From the NCBI RefSeq assembly GCF_040370365.1, contig NZ_BAABWQ010000001.1, forward strand, positions 930,001 to 994,000: DNA of 64,000 nt, given 5' to 3'. Shown piece after piece: positions 53,222 to 61,878 of the stretch. The position numbers and the translations under genes were made by a program. This stretch comes from Shimia sp040370365. GTDB taxonomy: Bacteria > Pseudomonadota > Alphaproteobacteria > Rhodobacterales > Rhodobacteraceae. Position 1 is the stretch's first letter. Each line of letters opens with the position of its first letter. Below the pieces are notes generated by a model. The model did no database searches. It had not been told where the DNA came from and saw only the letters and a list, made by a program, of their open reading frames with translations.

Positions 53222-53899
53222 ATGCAGACCTTTGATCTAGCAGCCGATGGGCTGCGCGCCCTAAATTCTTCGTTGCATGCACAGTCTGAGGACACCAATC
53301 AAACCGTATGGGACATCATCAATCCCAAGGGAAGCCACGCCATCGCCGTTGGCCTTGATGCGCCCATTGAGGTCAACGTCAAAGGCTCCACGGGCTACTA
53401 TTGCGCCGGAATGAACCAACAAGCCACCGTGCATATTCATGGCTCCGCCGGCCCCGGTGTGGCCGAAAACATGATGAGCGGCACCGTGATCGTTGAAGGC
53501 GATGCAAGCCAATATGCAGGGGCCACCGGCAACGGGGGACTGCTGGTGATAAAGGGCAACGCCTCCTCACGGTGTGGCATTTCCATGAAAGGGATCGATA
53601 TTGTTGTGCATGGCAACATTGGGCACATGTCAGCCTTCATGGCCCAGTCAGGCAATCTGGTTGTCTGCGGCGATGCCGGCGATGCCTTGGGGGACTCGAT
53701 CTATGAGGCGCGTTTGTTTGTGCGCGGGTCAACCAAATCTCTGGGTGCGGATTGCATCGAAAAAGAGATGCGGCCGGAGCACCTTGAGATCCTCAAGGAT
53801 CTGTTGGCGCGCGCAGGCAGCGATGCCAAACCCGAAGAGTTCAAACGTTATGGCTCTGCCCGAACTCTCTACAACTTCAACATCGACAACGCATATTAA
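53222..53899 (+). CDS. glxC: GXGXG-motif glutamate synthase-like subunit, GlxC/MgsB type
   Basis: 225 residues, starting one base after the previous stop. It is the beta-helical C-terminal domain of glutamate synthase as a separate chain: repeated GxxGxxxxG rungs such as GSAGPGVAENMMSGTVIV, ASQYAGATGNGGLLVIKG and GNIGHMSAFMAQSGNLVVCGDAG. It forms the structural core that shapes the ammonia tunnel between the amidotransferase and the FMN subunit. Confidence 0.9.
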   Translation: MQTFDLAADGLRALNSSLHAQSEDTNQTVWDIINPKGSHAIAVGLDAPIEVNVKGSTGYYCAGMNQQATVHIHGSAGPGVAENMMSGTVIVEGDASQYAGATGNGGLLVIKGNASSRCGISMKGIDIVVHGNIGHMSAFMAQSGNLVVCGDAGDALGDSIYEARLFVRGSTKSLGADCIEKEMRPEHLEILKDLLARAGSDAKPEEFKRYGSARTLYNFNIDNAY

Positions 53900-53911
53900 G
53901 GGGCCGAGATC

Positions 53912-55258
53912 ATGAGCGACACCAAAAAAGACGGTCCTCCAAAGACCCTGCCCGTTCAGTCGGCAACATTTTCGCAAGGGATCAACTCCGAAATTCGTCG
54001 CGCGGCGGCAACCGGAATTTATGACATTCGTGGTGGCGGCGCAAAACGCAAAGTCCCGCATTTTGACGATCTGTTGTTCTTAGGCGCGTCCATCTCTCGT
54101 TACCCACTCGAAGGCTACCGCGAAAAATGCGACACCAGCGTCACACTCGGTACACGCTATGCAAAGAAACCAATCGAACTGGATATCCCAATCACCATCG
54201 CAGGCATGTCCTTTGGCGCTCTTTCCGGTCCCGCCAAAGAGGCGCTCGGGCGTGGCGCAAGCATGGCAGGAACCTCCACGACAACCGGTGACGGCGGAAT
54301 GACCCCTGAAGAACGAGGCCATTCCGACAAACTGGTGTATCAATACCTACCGTCGCGCTACGGTATGAACCCAAATGACCTACGCAAAGCAGACGCCATC
54401 GAAGTCGTTGTTGGGCAAGGCGCAAAACCCGGCGGCGGCGGCATGCTTTTGGGACAAAAAATCAGCGACCGGGTCGCGGAAATGCGTAATCTGCCCAAAG
54501 GCATCGACCAACGCTCAGCCTGTCGTCATCCGGACTGGACCGGCCCAGATGACCTTGAAATCAAGATCCTTGAGCTGCGCGAAATCACCAACTGGCAGGT
54601 GCCGATCTACATCAAAGTTGGCGGCGCGCGTCCCTACTTTGACACCACGCTGGCGGTAAAAGCGGGCGCTGATGTTGTGGTCTTGGATGGCATGCAAGGC
54701 GGAACTGCAGCCACGCAGGACGTGTTTATCGAACATGTTGGCCAGCCGATCCTCGCCTGCATCCGTGAAGCTGTACGTGCGCTTCAGGATCTGGGCATGC
54801 ACCGTGAGGTACAGCTGATTGTATCGGGCGGCATCCGCACTGGTGCCGACGTTGCCAAATGTATGGCGCTTGGCGCTGACGCTGTTGCCATCGGCACTGC
54901 GGCGCTTATCGCGCTGGGAGACAACGATCCACGTTGGGAAGAAGACTACCAAAAACTCGGCACCACAGCAGGCGCTTACGATGACTGGCACGAAGGTCAG
55001 GACCCCGCAGGCATCACCACCCAAGACCCCGACTTGATGGCGCGATTTGACCCGGTTGATGGCGGTCGCCGTCTGCGCAATTACCTGAAAGTGATGACGC
55101 TGGAGGCGCAAACCATTGCGCGGGCCTGTGGCAAAAATCACCTGCACAACCTTGAGCCCGAAGACCTCTGTGCGGTCACGCTTGAGGCTGCCGCCATGGC
55201 CAAAGTGCCACTTGCCGGCACCGACTGGTGGCCCGGGAAATCTGGAACCGGATACTAA
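53912..55258 (+). CDS. glxD: FMN-binding glutamate synthase family protein, GlxD/MgsC type
   Basis: 448 residues, the central FMN domain of glutamate synthase as a separate subunit. Landmarks are ITIAGMSFGALSGPAKEALGRGA, NTGDGG-like TTTGDGGMTPEER, EVVVGQGAKPGGGGMLLG, VVVLDGMQGGTAATQDVF and IVSGGIRTGADVAKCMALGADAVAIGTA (each a known FMN or substrate-binding segment, listed piecewise). It catalyses reductive amination of 2-oxoglutarate with ammonia or, in the Mgs role, transfer of methylamine. 12 bases separate it from glxC. Confidence 0.9.
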   Translation: MSDTKKDGPPKTLPVQSATFSQGINSEIRRAAATGIYDIRGGGAKRKVPHFDDLLFLGASISRYPLEGYREKCDTSVTLGTRYAKKPIELDIPITIAGMSFGALSGPAKEALGRGASMAGTSTTTGDGGMTPEERGHSDKLVYQYLPSRYGMNPNDLRKADAIEVVVGQGAKPGGGGMLLGQKISDRVAEMRNLPKGIDQRSACRHPDWTGPDDLEIKILELREITNWQVPIYIKVGGARPYFDTTLAVKAGADVVVLDGMQGGTAATQDVFIEHVGQPILACIREAVRALQDLGMHREVQLIVSGGIRTGADVAKCMALGADAVAIGTAALIALGDNDPRWEEDYQKLGTTAGAYDDWHEGQDPAGITTQDPDLMARFDPVDGGRRLRNYLKVMTLEAQTIARACGKNHLHNLEPEDLCAVTLEAAAMAKVPLAGTDWWPGKSGTGY

Positions 55259-55266
55259 AAACAAAA

Positions 55267-55290
55267 GGCGCAACGGATCAACGTTGCGCC
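55267..55290 (+). other. Perfect hairpin between glxD and the glutamine synthetase gene
   Basis: A 9-bp perfect stem GGCGCAACG/CGTTGCGCC (55267-55275 with 55282-55290) with a 6-base loop. No T-run follows. It is a likely transcript processing or partial attenuation point that would uncouple synthetase levels from the glx subunits (inference). Confidence 0.55.
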
Positions 55291-55332
55291 ACAAGCCACT
55301 AGAAAAGATATGTAAAACAGGGAACCCGAAAA

Positions 55333-56661
55333 ATGACAACCGATCTCGCAGAGTTTGCCAATAAGACCGGGGTCAAGTATTTTATGATCTCCTTCACCGA
55401 TCTCTTCGGTGGACAGCGCGCCAAACTAGTGCCCGCGCAAGCCATTGCTGATATGCAAGAGGACGGCGCAGGTTTTGCGGGCTTTGCCACTTGGCTTGAT
55501 CTCACCCCTGCACATCCCGACATGCTGGCCGTGCCTGATCCCAGCTCTGTCATACAGTTGCCTTGGCAGCCGGACGTGGCTTGGGTGGCGGCGGATTGCG
55601 TTATGGAAGGCGCAGATGTGGCCCAAGCCCCACGCAATGTGTTGCGCCGCCTGATTGCGGAAGCGGCTGAAGAAGGCCTGCACGTCAAGACCGGCATCGA
55701 AGCCGAATTCTTCTTGCTCACCCCCGAAGGCACACAGATCAGCGACCCTTTCGATACTGCTGAGAAGCCTTGCTATGACCAACAGGCGGTAATGCGTCGC
55801 TATGACGTGGTGCGCGAGATTTGCGACTACATGTTGGAATTGGGTTGGGGGCCTTATCAAAACGACCATGAGGACGCGAATGGCCAGTTTGAAATGAACT
55901 GGGAGTTTGATGATGTGCTCAAGACCGCTGACAAACACAGCTTCTTTAAGTTCATGACCAAATCGGTCGCTGAGAAACACGGCTTTCGTGCCACGTTTAT
56001 GCCAAAGCCCGTCGAGGGTTTGACTGGCAACGGCTGCCACGCACATATCTCAGTTTGGGACGCTCCCAGCACGGCGTCCAAGGTGAACGTGTTTGCCGGA
56101 GACGGCGAAGGTCCAACCGGTGAAGTTGGCCTTTCTGAACGCGGAAAGTACTTCTTGGGTGGCATCATGAAACATGCCTCAGCGCTGGCCGCGATCACCA
56201 ACCCGACGGTGAACAGCTACAAACGCATCAACGCTCCGCGCACCACCTCAGGTGCCACATGGGCCCCCAATACGGTCACATGGACCGGCAACAACCGCAC
56301 ACATATGGTACGCGTACCTGGCCCCGGACGTTTCGAGCTGCGACTGCCAGATGGCGCGGCAAACCCCTACCTGTTGCAGGCCGTGATAATTGCGGCGGGT
56401 CTTTCCGGGATGCGCAGCAAAGCGGATCCGGGCCCACGCCATGATATCGACATGTACGCCGAAGGTTACAAAGTCAAAGACGCGCCAAAACTACCGCTCA
56501 ACATGTTGGACGCGCTGAGGGCGTATGATGACGACAAAGGCCTCAAAGCTGCGATGGGCGAAGAATTCTCTGCCGCTTTCCTCAAGTTGAAAATGCAGGA
56601 ATGGAATGCGTTTGTATCCCACTTTACCACCTGGGAACGCGACAACACACTCGATATCTGA
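55333..56661 (+). CDS. glnT: Type III glutamine synthetase-like ligase (GlnT, or gamma-glutamylmethylamide synthetase GmaS)
   Basis: 442 residues of the glutamine synthetase superfamily. It shows the ATP/metal entry KTGIEAEFFLLTPEG, the NGCHAHISVWD metal helix, AAITNPTVNSYKRINAP, the RVPGPGRFELRLPDGAANPYL arginine/ATP region, and a normal length for the GlnT/GmaS group. It joins glutamate to ammonia or, for GmaS, to methylamine. With glxBCD/mgsABC upstream, the first two steps of the N-methylglutamate route would be present. The N-methylglutamate dehydrogenase genes (mgdABCD), which usually follow in roseobacters, are not seen after it, which makes plain GlnT equally possible. An intrinsic terminator follows. 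Confidence 0.85.
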   Translation: MTTDLAEFANKTGVKYFMISFTDLFGGQRAKLVPAQAIADMQEDGAGFAGFATWLDLTPAHPDMLAVPDPSSVIQLPWQPDVAWVAADCVMEGADVAQAPRNVLRRLIAEAAEEGLHVKTGIEAEFFLLTPEGTQISDPFDTAEKPCYDQQAVMRRYDVVREICDYMLELGWGPYQNDHEDANGQFEMNWEFDDVLKTADKHSFFKFMTKSVAEKHGFRATFMPKPVEGLTGNGCHAHISVWDAPSTASKVNVFAGDGEGPTGEVGLSERGKYFLGGIMKHASALAAITNPTVNSYKRINAPRTTSGATWAPNTVTWTGNNRTHMVRVPGPGRFELRLPDGAANPYLLQAVIIAAGLSGMRSKADPGPRHDIDMYAEGYKVKDAPKLPLNMLDALRAYDDDKGLKAAMGEEFSAAFLKLKMQEWNAFVSHFTTWERDNTLDI

Positions 56662-56680
56662 AGCCGTCAAATCACCTAAG

Positions 56681-56713
56681 AAAGGCCGCGTAGCACAGCT
56701 AACGTGGCCTTTT
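56681..56713 (+). terminator. Intrinsic terminator after the glutamine synthetase gene
   Basis: A stem of about 10 bp, AAGGCCGCGT with ACGTGGCCTT including one G-T wobble (about 56682-56691 with 56702-56711), a 10-base loop, and TTTT after it. It lies 20 bases beyond the stop codon and closes the glx operon. Confidence 0.75.
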
Positions 56714-57031
56714 GCGTCTCTCACTACTCAATCGCAAACCGCCCGCGCCCGACTGTCCCTTAGGTACATATCCATCCGTTTCATGAACAAGTAGGCCACG
56801 ATCTTCGGAGAGTGATCGCTCCCTGCGATTTTTTGACGACTGTGCGCGTCTAGAGGTTGTTGTATTTTCTGTCAGTTCAACACCAAGCTGAAGCATCCAT
56901 TCCTGAGCCTCAACTCTTGGGGCAGTTCAGCGTCTCCTGCGCAGACAGTCCTCGGTGACATACCCAGCTCCATTGCAGGGATTTTCGCAAATGAAAGTCA
57001 TTGAGGTTAGTGAGTTCATAAATTGGATAAT
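56714..57031. other. Intergenic interval between convergent operons
   Basis: 318 bases between the glx terminator and the end of the convergent malonyl-CoA synthetase gene. The frames here are short and lack ribosome-binding sites or recognisable families. I see no supported gene or RNA. Confidence 0.5.
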
Positions 57032-58531
57032 TTACGTTCTGTATCCCTTTCTCAATTCGGTCTTTTGCACTTTGCCCATCGTGTTTCGTGGCAGAGCCTC
57101 CAGAAACAGGTATTCGCGAGGATGCTTAAACCGCGCCAGCTGCACTTGGACAGTTTCTTTTAAGGTCTCAACAGTCAGTGATGAATTTTTCTCGGCAACA
57201 ATCGCAGCGATGACGCTTTCACCGAAGTCCGCGTGTGGCACCCCAAAAACCGCACTTTCAAGTACACCCGGGATATCGTTTAAGACATCCTCGACCTCTT
57301 TGGGATAAATGTTGTAGCCACCTGAAATAATCAGATCTTTGGAGCGCCCCACGATCGAAATCCGCCCATCTTCGTCCTGAACTCCGAGATCTCCAGTCAA
57401 GAAAAAGCCATTTGCCCGGAGTTCTTCCGCGGTCTTCTCCGGCATATTCCAATAGCCTTGAAACACGTTGTCCCCACGCACCTCAATCATGCCAATCTCT
57501 CCGGACGGTTGCGCTTCTCCGGTGTCAGGGTCCGTGATTTTCACTTCGGTGCCCGGCAACGGATAGCCAACTGTCCCAGCAACGCGCGCACCTTTTAGAG
57601 GGTTGGACGTGATCATATTGGTCTCTGTCATACCGTATCTCTCAAGGATACGATGACCAGTCCGTGCCTCAAACGCACGGTGGGTTTCGGCCAGAAGTGG
57701 CGCCGACCCAGACACAAACAGACGCATGCTTTCAACCAGCTCCTTTGTGAAACACGCATCATCCAGCAGACGCGTGTAAAACGTCGGCACGCCCATCATT
57801 AGAGTAGATTGGGTGATCTCGCCCAAGATGACGTTGATATCGAAGGCTGTGCAGAGTCGGACCTCAGCCCCTGCGAGCAACGCTGTATTCATTGCAACAA
57901 ACAGTCCATGGGTGTGAAAAATTGGCAACGCGTGCACAAGCCGGTCATTGCCGGTGATGTCCCAAAGTTCGGTCAGCGCAACGGCATTGGACAGCAGATT
58001 TTTATGGCTCAGCATCGCCCCTTTGGAGCGGCCCGTTGTCCCCGAGGTATAGAGCAATGCAGCCAAATCCTCTGGCCCTCGGTCAACCGCCTTGAACGTG
58101 TTTGGTTGACTGTCGGCTGCCCGGCTCAGAGAACCGGCCGAACCGCCCAGCGTCAAAACAGGTGTGCCAGCTGCCTGAGCTATTTCTACGACCGCAGCTT
58201 CGTCTTGAATGTCACAGACAATCAGCCGCGGGTCTGCATCTTTGATGAAATAGGCCAACTCAGCCTGAGTGTAGGCCGAATTCAATGGAAGGTAGACCGC
58301 ACCGGCCAATACAGAGCCCGCGTATAGAGCAATTGTGTCGCTGAGTTTGGGCGCCTGTACGACCACCCTGTCACCCGGTTGAACCCCAGCCTCCGTCAGC
58401 GTGTGCGCCATTTGCGCGGCACGTTTCAGAAAGGCGTCATAACTCAACTTAGTGCCGTCATCACACTGCAAGAACGTCGCAGAATTTCCAACATGTGGTG
58501 CGAACAGTGCATCATATAAGGTGTTGGTCAT
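57032..58531 (-). CDS. matB: Malonyl-CoA synthetase (malonate--CoA ligase)
   Basis: 499 residues, an adenylate-forming enzyme. The P-loop is LLYTSGTTGRSKGAMLSH (residues about 155-172); adenylate-binding ERYGMTETNM, TGDLGVQDEDGRISIVGRSKD and the hinge/lysine end GYNIYPKEVEDVL ... LPRNTMGKVQK follow. It activates malonate to malonyl-CoA. Its identity is supported by the malonyl-CoA decarboxylase gene directly upstream, overlapping by 4 bp (ATGA), and by the regulator before it. This is the classical matR-matA-matB order of rhizobia and roseobacters. Confidence 0.93.
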   Translation of the reverse strand: MTNTLYDALFAPHVGNSATFLQCDDGTKLSYDAFLKRAAQMAHTLTEAGVQPGDRVVVQAPKLSDTIALYAGSVLAGAVYLPLNSAYTQAELAYFIKDADPRLIVCDIQDEAAVVEIAQAAGTPVLTLGGSAGSLSRAADSQPNTFKAVDRGPEDLAALLYTSGTTGRSKGAMLSHKNLLSNAVALTELWDITGNDRLVHALPIFHTHGLFVAMNTALLAGAEVRLCTAFDINVILGEITQSTLMMGVPTFYTRLLDDACFTKELVESMRLFVSGSAPLLAETHRAFEARTGHRILERYGMTETNMITSNPLKGARVAGTVGYPLPGTEVKITDPDTGEAQPSGEIGMIEVRGDNVFQGYWNMPEKTAEELRANGFFLTGDLGVQDEDGRISIVGRSKDLIISGGYNIYPKEVEDVLNDIPGVLESAVFGVPHADFGESVIAAIVAEKNSSLTVETLKETVQVQLARFKHPREYLFLEALPRNTMGKVQKTELRKGYRT

Positions 58532-59826
58532 GCAGATGTTTCCTTGGGTTTTGTTATGAGTTCAGCGCTGGCCAGCGATTGAACGAGGCGTGATGCCGCA
58601 ATTCTGGAATGAACGACAAAGTCTTCGTGGTTCTGTTCAGTAAGCTTCAAATCGTAGAGATAGTTCACCATCGTACCGTAAGATTGTGCCATGCCGTTGC
58701 GCGAGGTGTCTGCGTTCGTATGAACGTCGTGCACCTCAGCGCCGTTTCCGAGATGAAATCGGGCGACTGGGTCCACCGGCACCCCATCTTCGCGTTTGGC
58801 GGTCAGTAGGTATCGTGCCGCCATCGCGCGAAGGTCTTCCGATGGGGCCGCGCCGGCAAGTATAGCGTTGGCAACTTGCCCATGCACTTCGTGATCGTTT
58901 TGCGTTTCCAGCCATCGGGTGAAACCAGGAATGGGTGACAAAGTCACAAAGGTCTGGACGCTCGGCACATCTCGCGCCAATTCGGCCACGACCTGTTTGA
59001 TCAAGAGGTTACCAAAGCTAATTCCGGCTAAGCCCTTTTGGCAGTTGGAAATTGAATAAAACACCGCCACTTTCGCCAGACTGGCCTCCAATGGGTCGCG
59101 CTCTTCCGACAAGACATCGTCAATTGATCCCGGCACGGTGCCCGTGAGTGCGACTTCGACAAAAATCAGCGGCTCATCAGGCATGGAGGGATGGAAGAAC
59201 GCAAAACACCTTCGATCCGGTGGATAGAGCCTGCGGCGCAGATCCTCCAAATCGCTGATCTGGTGGACCGCTTCATAAGCGACAATTTTATCCAGAATGC
59301 GGGCGGGAGTGTCCCAGCTGATTTGTTTCAGAACAAGAAAGCCACGATTGAACCAACTGCGCAGCAAATGCACAAAATCAAAATCCGTGCGCCGCAGGTC
59401 CGGATGCGTTTTCAAGAGCTTCAAGAGATCAACCCGCATAGCGACAAGGTCTTGGGTTGCTCCGGTTGGTTGGTTGAGGCGTCGCAGTAGTTCCTGACGG
59501 CGTGGCTCTGCGGCAGCGCTCAGCGCGTTGAACGCGTCAATGTTACGATTCTTGGCGTATTGGCCGGCCACATTGGCCACTTGCTCTGCGTCAATGTCCA
59601 GTTCCTCGTTCAGGTATTGGAAAAACGAGACTCGATCCTCATCACTAAGGCTGCGGTAGCGATCCAGAACAGTGGAGGCCAGCTTAAACCCAGACACCTC
59701 CCCCTCAGCTGAGAGCAAGGCTTCACACAGTTCAGTGATAGAACGGTCGTCATCCTTGCCACGTATTTGATCTGGGCGATCAAATAGCTGCGCCAGAAGA
59801 TCACCAAGAAACCAATTTCGTTGCAT
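58528..59826 (-). CDS. matA: Malonyl-CoA decarboxylase
   Basis: 432 residues from ATG 59826, one base beyond the regulator stop; a frame-open ATG at 59880 would overlap the regulator by 53 bases and add a non-family tail. Landmarks are WFLGDLLAQLFDRPDQIRG at the start and the catalytic acyltransferase-like half with PPDRRCFAFFHPSMPDEPLIFVEVALTG, FYSISNCQKGLAGISFGNLLIKQV and FVTLSPIPGFTRWL. The Ser and His of the GNAT-like active site lie in the last two blocks. It converts malonyl-CoA to acetyl-CoA, so with matB the operon turns malonate into acetyl-CoA. Confidence 0.93.
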   Translation of the reverse strand: MQRNWFLGDLLAQLFDRPDQIRGKDDDRSITELCEALLSAEGEVSGFKLASTVLDRYRSLSDEDRVSFFQYLNEELDIDAEQVANVAGQYAKNRNIDAFNALSAAAEPRRQELLRRLNQPTGATQDLVAMRVDLLKLLKTHPDLRRTDFDFVHLLRSWFNRGFLVLKQISWDTPARILDKIVAYEAVHQISDLEDLRRRLYPPDRRCFAFFHPSMPDEPLIFVEVALTGTVPGSIDDVLSEERDPLEASLAKVAVFYSISNCQKGLAGISFGNLLIKQVVAELARDVPSVQTFVTLSPIPGFTRWLETQNDHEVHGQVANAILAGAAPSEDLRAMAARYLLTAKREDGVPVDPVARFHLGNGAEVHDVHTNADTSRNGMAQSYGTMVNYLYDLKLTEQNHEDFVVHSRIAASRLVQSLASAELITKPKETSA

Positions 59827-59827
59827 G

Positions 59828-60493
59828 TCAGCTGTCCATTTGTTGGCTGAGGTACTCACCGGTGCTGCGGTAGTGTTCAATCAAGTGGGTGGTCGCCGCA
59901 TCTGCATCCCTGTTGAGTGCCGCATCCAATATGCTTTGATGCTCTGCTGCGATGTCACGCTTTTTGTAACTTGCCCCCCCTGCCGCAAGATATCGGTAGC
60001 GGATATTGAGGTCATAGAGCTGCGAACAGTAGCGTTCGAGCATGGGCAAATGTGCATTGTCCAGTAAGGCCATATGAAACGCTTTGTGCGCGTCCTCAAA
60101 GTCCGCAGCCTGACGTTGACTGGCTCGGTTCATGTGATGATGTCGCAGGACCAGCCTGTCCTCCCACTTGGCATCAGCATTGCGGATCGATGCACGCAAT
60201 GCGGTTTCTTCAAGCGTACAGCGCAACATCAGGATTTCTTCGAAGTTGGCTTTGCCGACGGGCGCCGCGCGAAAGCCGCGCTGGTCTATGCGCTCGACCA
60301 ACATATCTGAGGTAAGCAGGCTCAGCGCCTCGCGGACCGGACTCGCCCCGGTCTCCAGGAGCTTGCGCAGCTGCTCAATCTTGAGCTTCTGCGCTGGCGG
60401 CAACTCACCGGTGAGTATCAATTCACGCAGCTTTAAATAGGCCCCATGGGTTGCCGAAGTTTCTTTGCCGTCACTGTCGGGCATAACATTCAT
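59828..60493 (-). CDS. matR: GntR/FCD-family regulator of the malonate operon
   Basis: About 221 residues from ATG 60493 (60553 is an earlier in-frame Met, but it would run into the upstream YciI gene). The winged helix shows ELPPAQKLKIEQLRKLLETGASPVREALSLL, and the FCD ligand domain (about residues 90-215) has LRCTLEETALRASI, the metal-type His/Asp positions in FEDAHKAFHMALLDNAHLPMLERYC, and EHQSILDAALNRDADAATTHLIEHY. MatR of Rhizobium represses mat genes and responds to malonate. Here it is the first mat gene and would also suit the divergent transport genes. Confidence 0.85.
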   Translation of the reverse strand: MNVMPDSDGKETSATHGAYLKLRELILTGELPPAQKLKIEQLRKLLETGASPVREALSLLTSDMLVERIDQRGFRAAPVGKANFEEILMLRCTLEETALRASIRNADAKWEDRLVLRHHHMNRASQRQAADFEDAHKAFHMALLDNAHLPMLERYCSQLYDLNIRYRYLAAGGASYKKRDIAAEHQSILDAALNRDADAATTHLIEHYRSTGEYLSQQMDS

Positions 60494-60537
60494 GATCGCA
60501 TGGTCCCAGATTTTTTGCTCATCGTCTGCATGACGTC

Positions 60538-60924
60538 TCAACTTAGCGTGCACCCGCCAGTCGAAAGCCCGACCGAAAGGTTCAGTGAGCCCTCATTTAT
60601 CAGCCAACGCCGCAGCACGAAACTGCGTGCGCCACTTTTGTGCATAGGGTCATTTTCCGCCAACAGTCGCGCTGCCTCTAAGCTTTCAGCACGATAGATG
60701 ATCAGCCCAACACCTTGCATGCGCTCTCCGGTCTCATCCGACATTGGGCCTGCAAACGCCAGTAGGCCCGCTCGCTCAAGTTCAGCCTGATAAGCAAGGT
60801 GATTTGCAAGAGATTCTTTGACATCTGCAGGGTCTTTTGCCGGCGTGCTATGCGCAACAAATAGCTCCAATGCCAGAGCCCCCCTATTCTTGGCCTCTGA
60901 TTTGTAATCCGCCCACGCAACCAT
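60538..60924 (-). CDS. YciI-family protein
   Basis: 128 residues. A dimeric alpha/beta YciI fold: LFVAHSTPAKDPADVKESLANHLAYQAELERAGLLAFAGPM with a His/Asp pair in AYQ-ELE context, then GVGLIIYRAESLEAARLLAENDPMHKSGARSFVLRRWLIN. It has GGAGAG 6 bases before its ATG. The function of such small proteins is unclear; many sit in catabolic operons and may act on small dicarbonyl or lactone compounds. It heads the minus-strand malonate operon and lies opposite the FAH gene. Confidence 0.85.
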   Translation of the reverse strand: MVAWADYKSEAKNRGALALELFVAHSTPAKDPADVKESLANHLAYQAELERAGLLAFAGPMSDETGERMQGVGLIIYRAESLEAARLLAENDPMHKSGARSFVLRRWLINEGSLNLSVGLSTGGCTLS

Positions 60925-61008
60925 TTCGACTCTCCAAAAATATCGATATTATTTGACTTATTGCAAAATAGTCGTCAAAAATCAAGAGAACAGACAAGGA
61001 TGACAACA
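60925..61008. promoter_or_regulatory. Divergent operator region with a perfect 12-bp palindrome
   Basis: Between the divergent YciI and FAH genes lies AATATCGATATT at 60939-60950, a perfect palindrome 15 bases before the YciI start. A second dyad TTTGAC-16-GTCAAA (60952-60957 with 60974-60979) lies next to it. Such short palindromes suit a dimeric GntR/FCD repressor, so MatR is the natural candidate binder; this is inference. Confidence 0.5.
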
Positions 61009-61878
61009 ATGAAATACCTGGTGGGTGAGACTTCCGAAGGCACTTCGGTGTTTGCTGTAAACGGAGAAAATGCCGTAAATCTAACGGCCTTAGACCCCAG
61101 TATTGGTGCCGATTTGTTGGGGGTGATTTCACAACCGGATCTGACCGACTCACTTGCAGAGCAAATCATCAAAGCCCCGAAAGTCGCGGTCGACACCATC
61201 ACCCCCGCATTGCCCGTTGCAGCCCCGGGGACAATCATCTGCATGGGCCTGAACTATATCGACCACATCAAAGAGGGGGGATACGAAATCCCTGAATACC
61301 CCGCCCTGTTCATGCGTGGAAAGAACTCTATCATGGCCGCAGGTCAGCCGATGGTACGCCCGGCTTGTTCTGAACAGCTCGACTATGAAGCGGAACTGAT
61401 GCTGATTGTTGGCAAGGGTGGGCGCCATATTTCCGAAGATGACGCTCTTGATCATGTGTTTGGCTACACTGTGTTTAATGACGGTTCCGTGCGCGACTAT
61501 CAGCGCAAGACGCACCAGTGGACACCCGGCAAAAACTTTGACAACACAGGTGCAATTGGCCCCTTTACGGTCACACCGGATGAAATTCCTGAGGGCGCGT
61601 CTGGCTTAAAGATCGAAAGCCGCGTTGGGTCCGAAATCCTACAGAGCTCCAACACCGCCAACATGATTTGGGGGGTGCGACAAGTGATCTCAACAATTTC
61701 CGAATACACCACGCTTGAGCCCGGTGATCTGATTGCCCTAGGGACCCCACCGGGTGTTGGGCATGCAAAAAAGCCCAATCCACGCTGGCTCAAACCCGGT
61801 GAGACCGTCGAGATAGAAATCGAGGGAATTGGCATTTGTGCAAGCCCTGTGATCGATGAAAAGGCCGTTGCAGAATGA
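61009..61878 (+). CDS. Fumarylacetoacetate hydrolase family protein
   Basis: 289 residues from ATG 61009, chosen because AAGGA lies 8 bases upstream; ATG 61000 and TTG 60961 are in frame. The FAH fold is complete: PGTIICMGLNYIDHIKEGG, PALFMRGKNSIMAAGQPM, the metal pair in LDYEAELMLIVGKGGRHIS, NDGSVRDYQRKTHQWTPGKNFDNTGAIGP, and LIALGTPPGVGHAKKP. Substrate unknown; it may hydrolyse an acylpyruvate or a 3-oxo acid. It overlaps the next gene by 4 bp and belongs to the unit that ends in a TRAP transporter. Confidence 0.88.
   Translation: MKYLVGETSEGTSVFAVNGENAVNLTALDPSIGADLLGVISQPDLTDSLAEQIIKAPKVAVDTITPALPVAAPGTIICMGLNYIDHIKEGGYEIPEYPALFMRGKNSIMAAGQPMVRPACSEQLDYEAELMLIVGKGGRHISEDDALDHVFGYTVFNDGSVRDYQRKTHQWTPGKNFDNTGAIGPFTVTPDEIPEGASGLKIESRVGSEILQSSNTANMIWGVRQVISTISEYTTLEPGDLIALGTPPGVGHAKKPNPRWLKPGETVEIEIEGIGICASPVIDEKAVAE

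Noticed and set aside
56699..56896. 65-codon minus-strand frame in the gap after the glutamine synthetase gene
   Set aside because: It overlaps the intrinsic terminator and shows no family or start signal.
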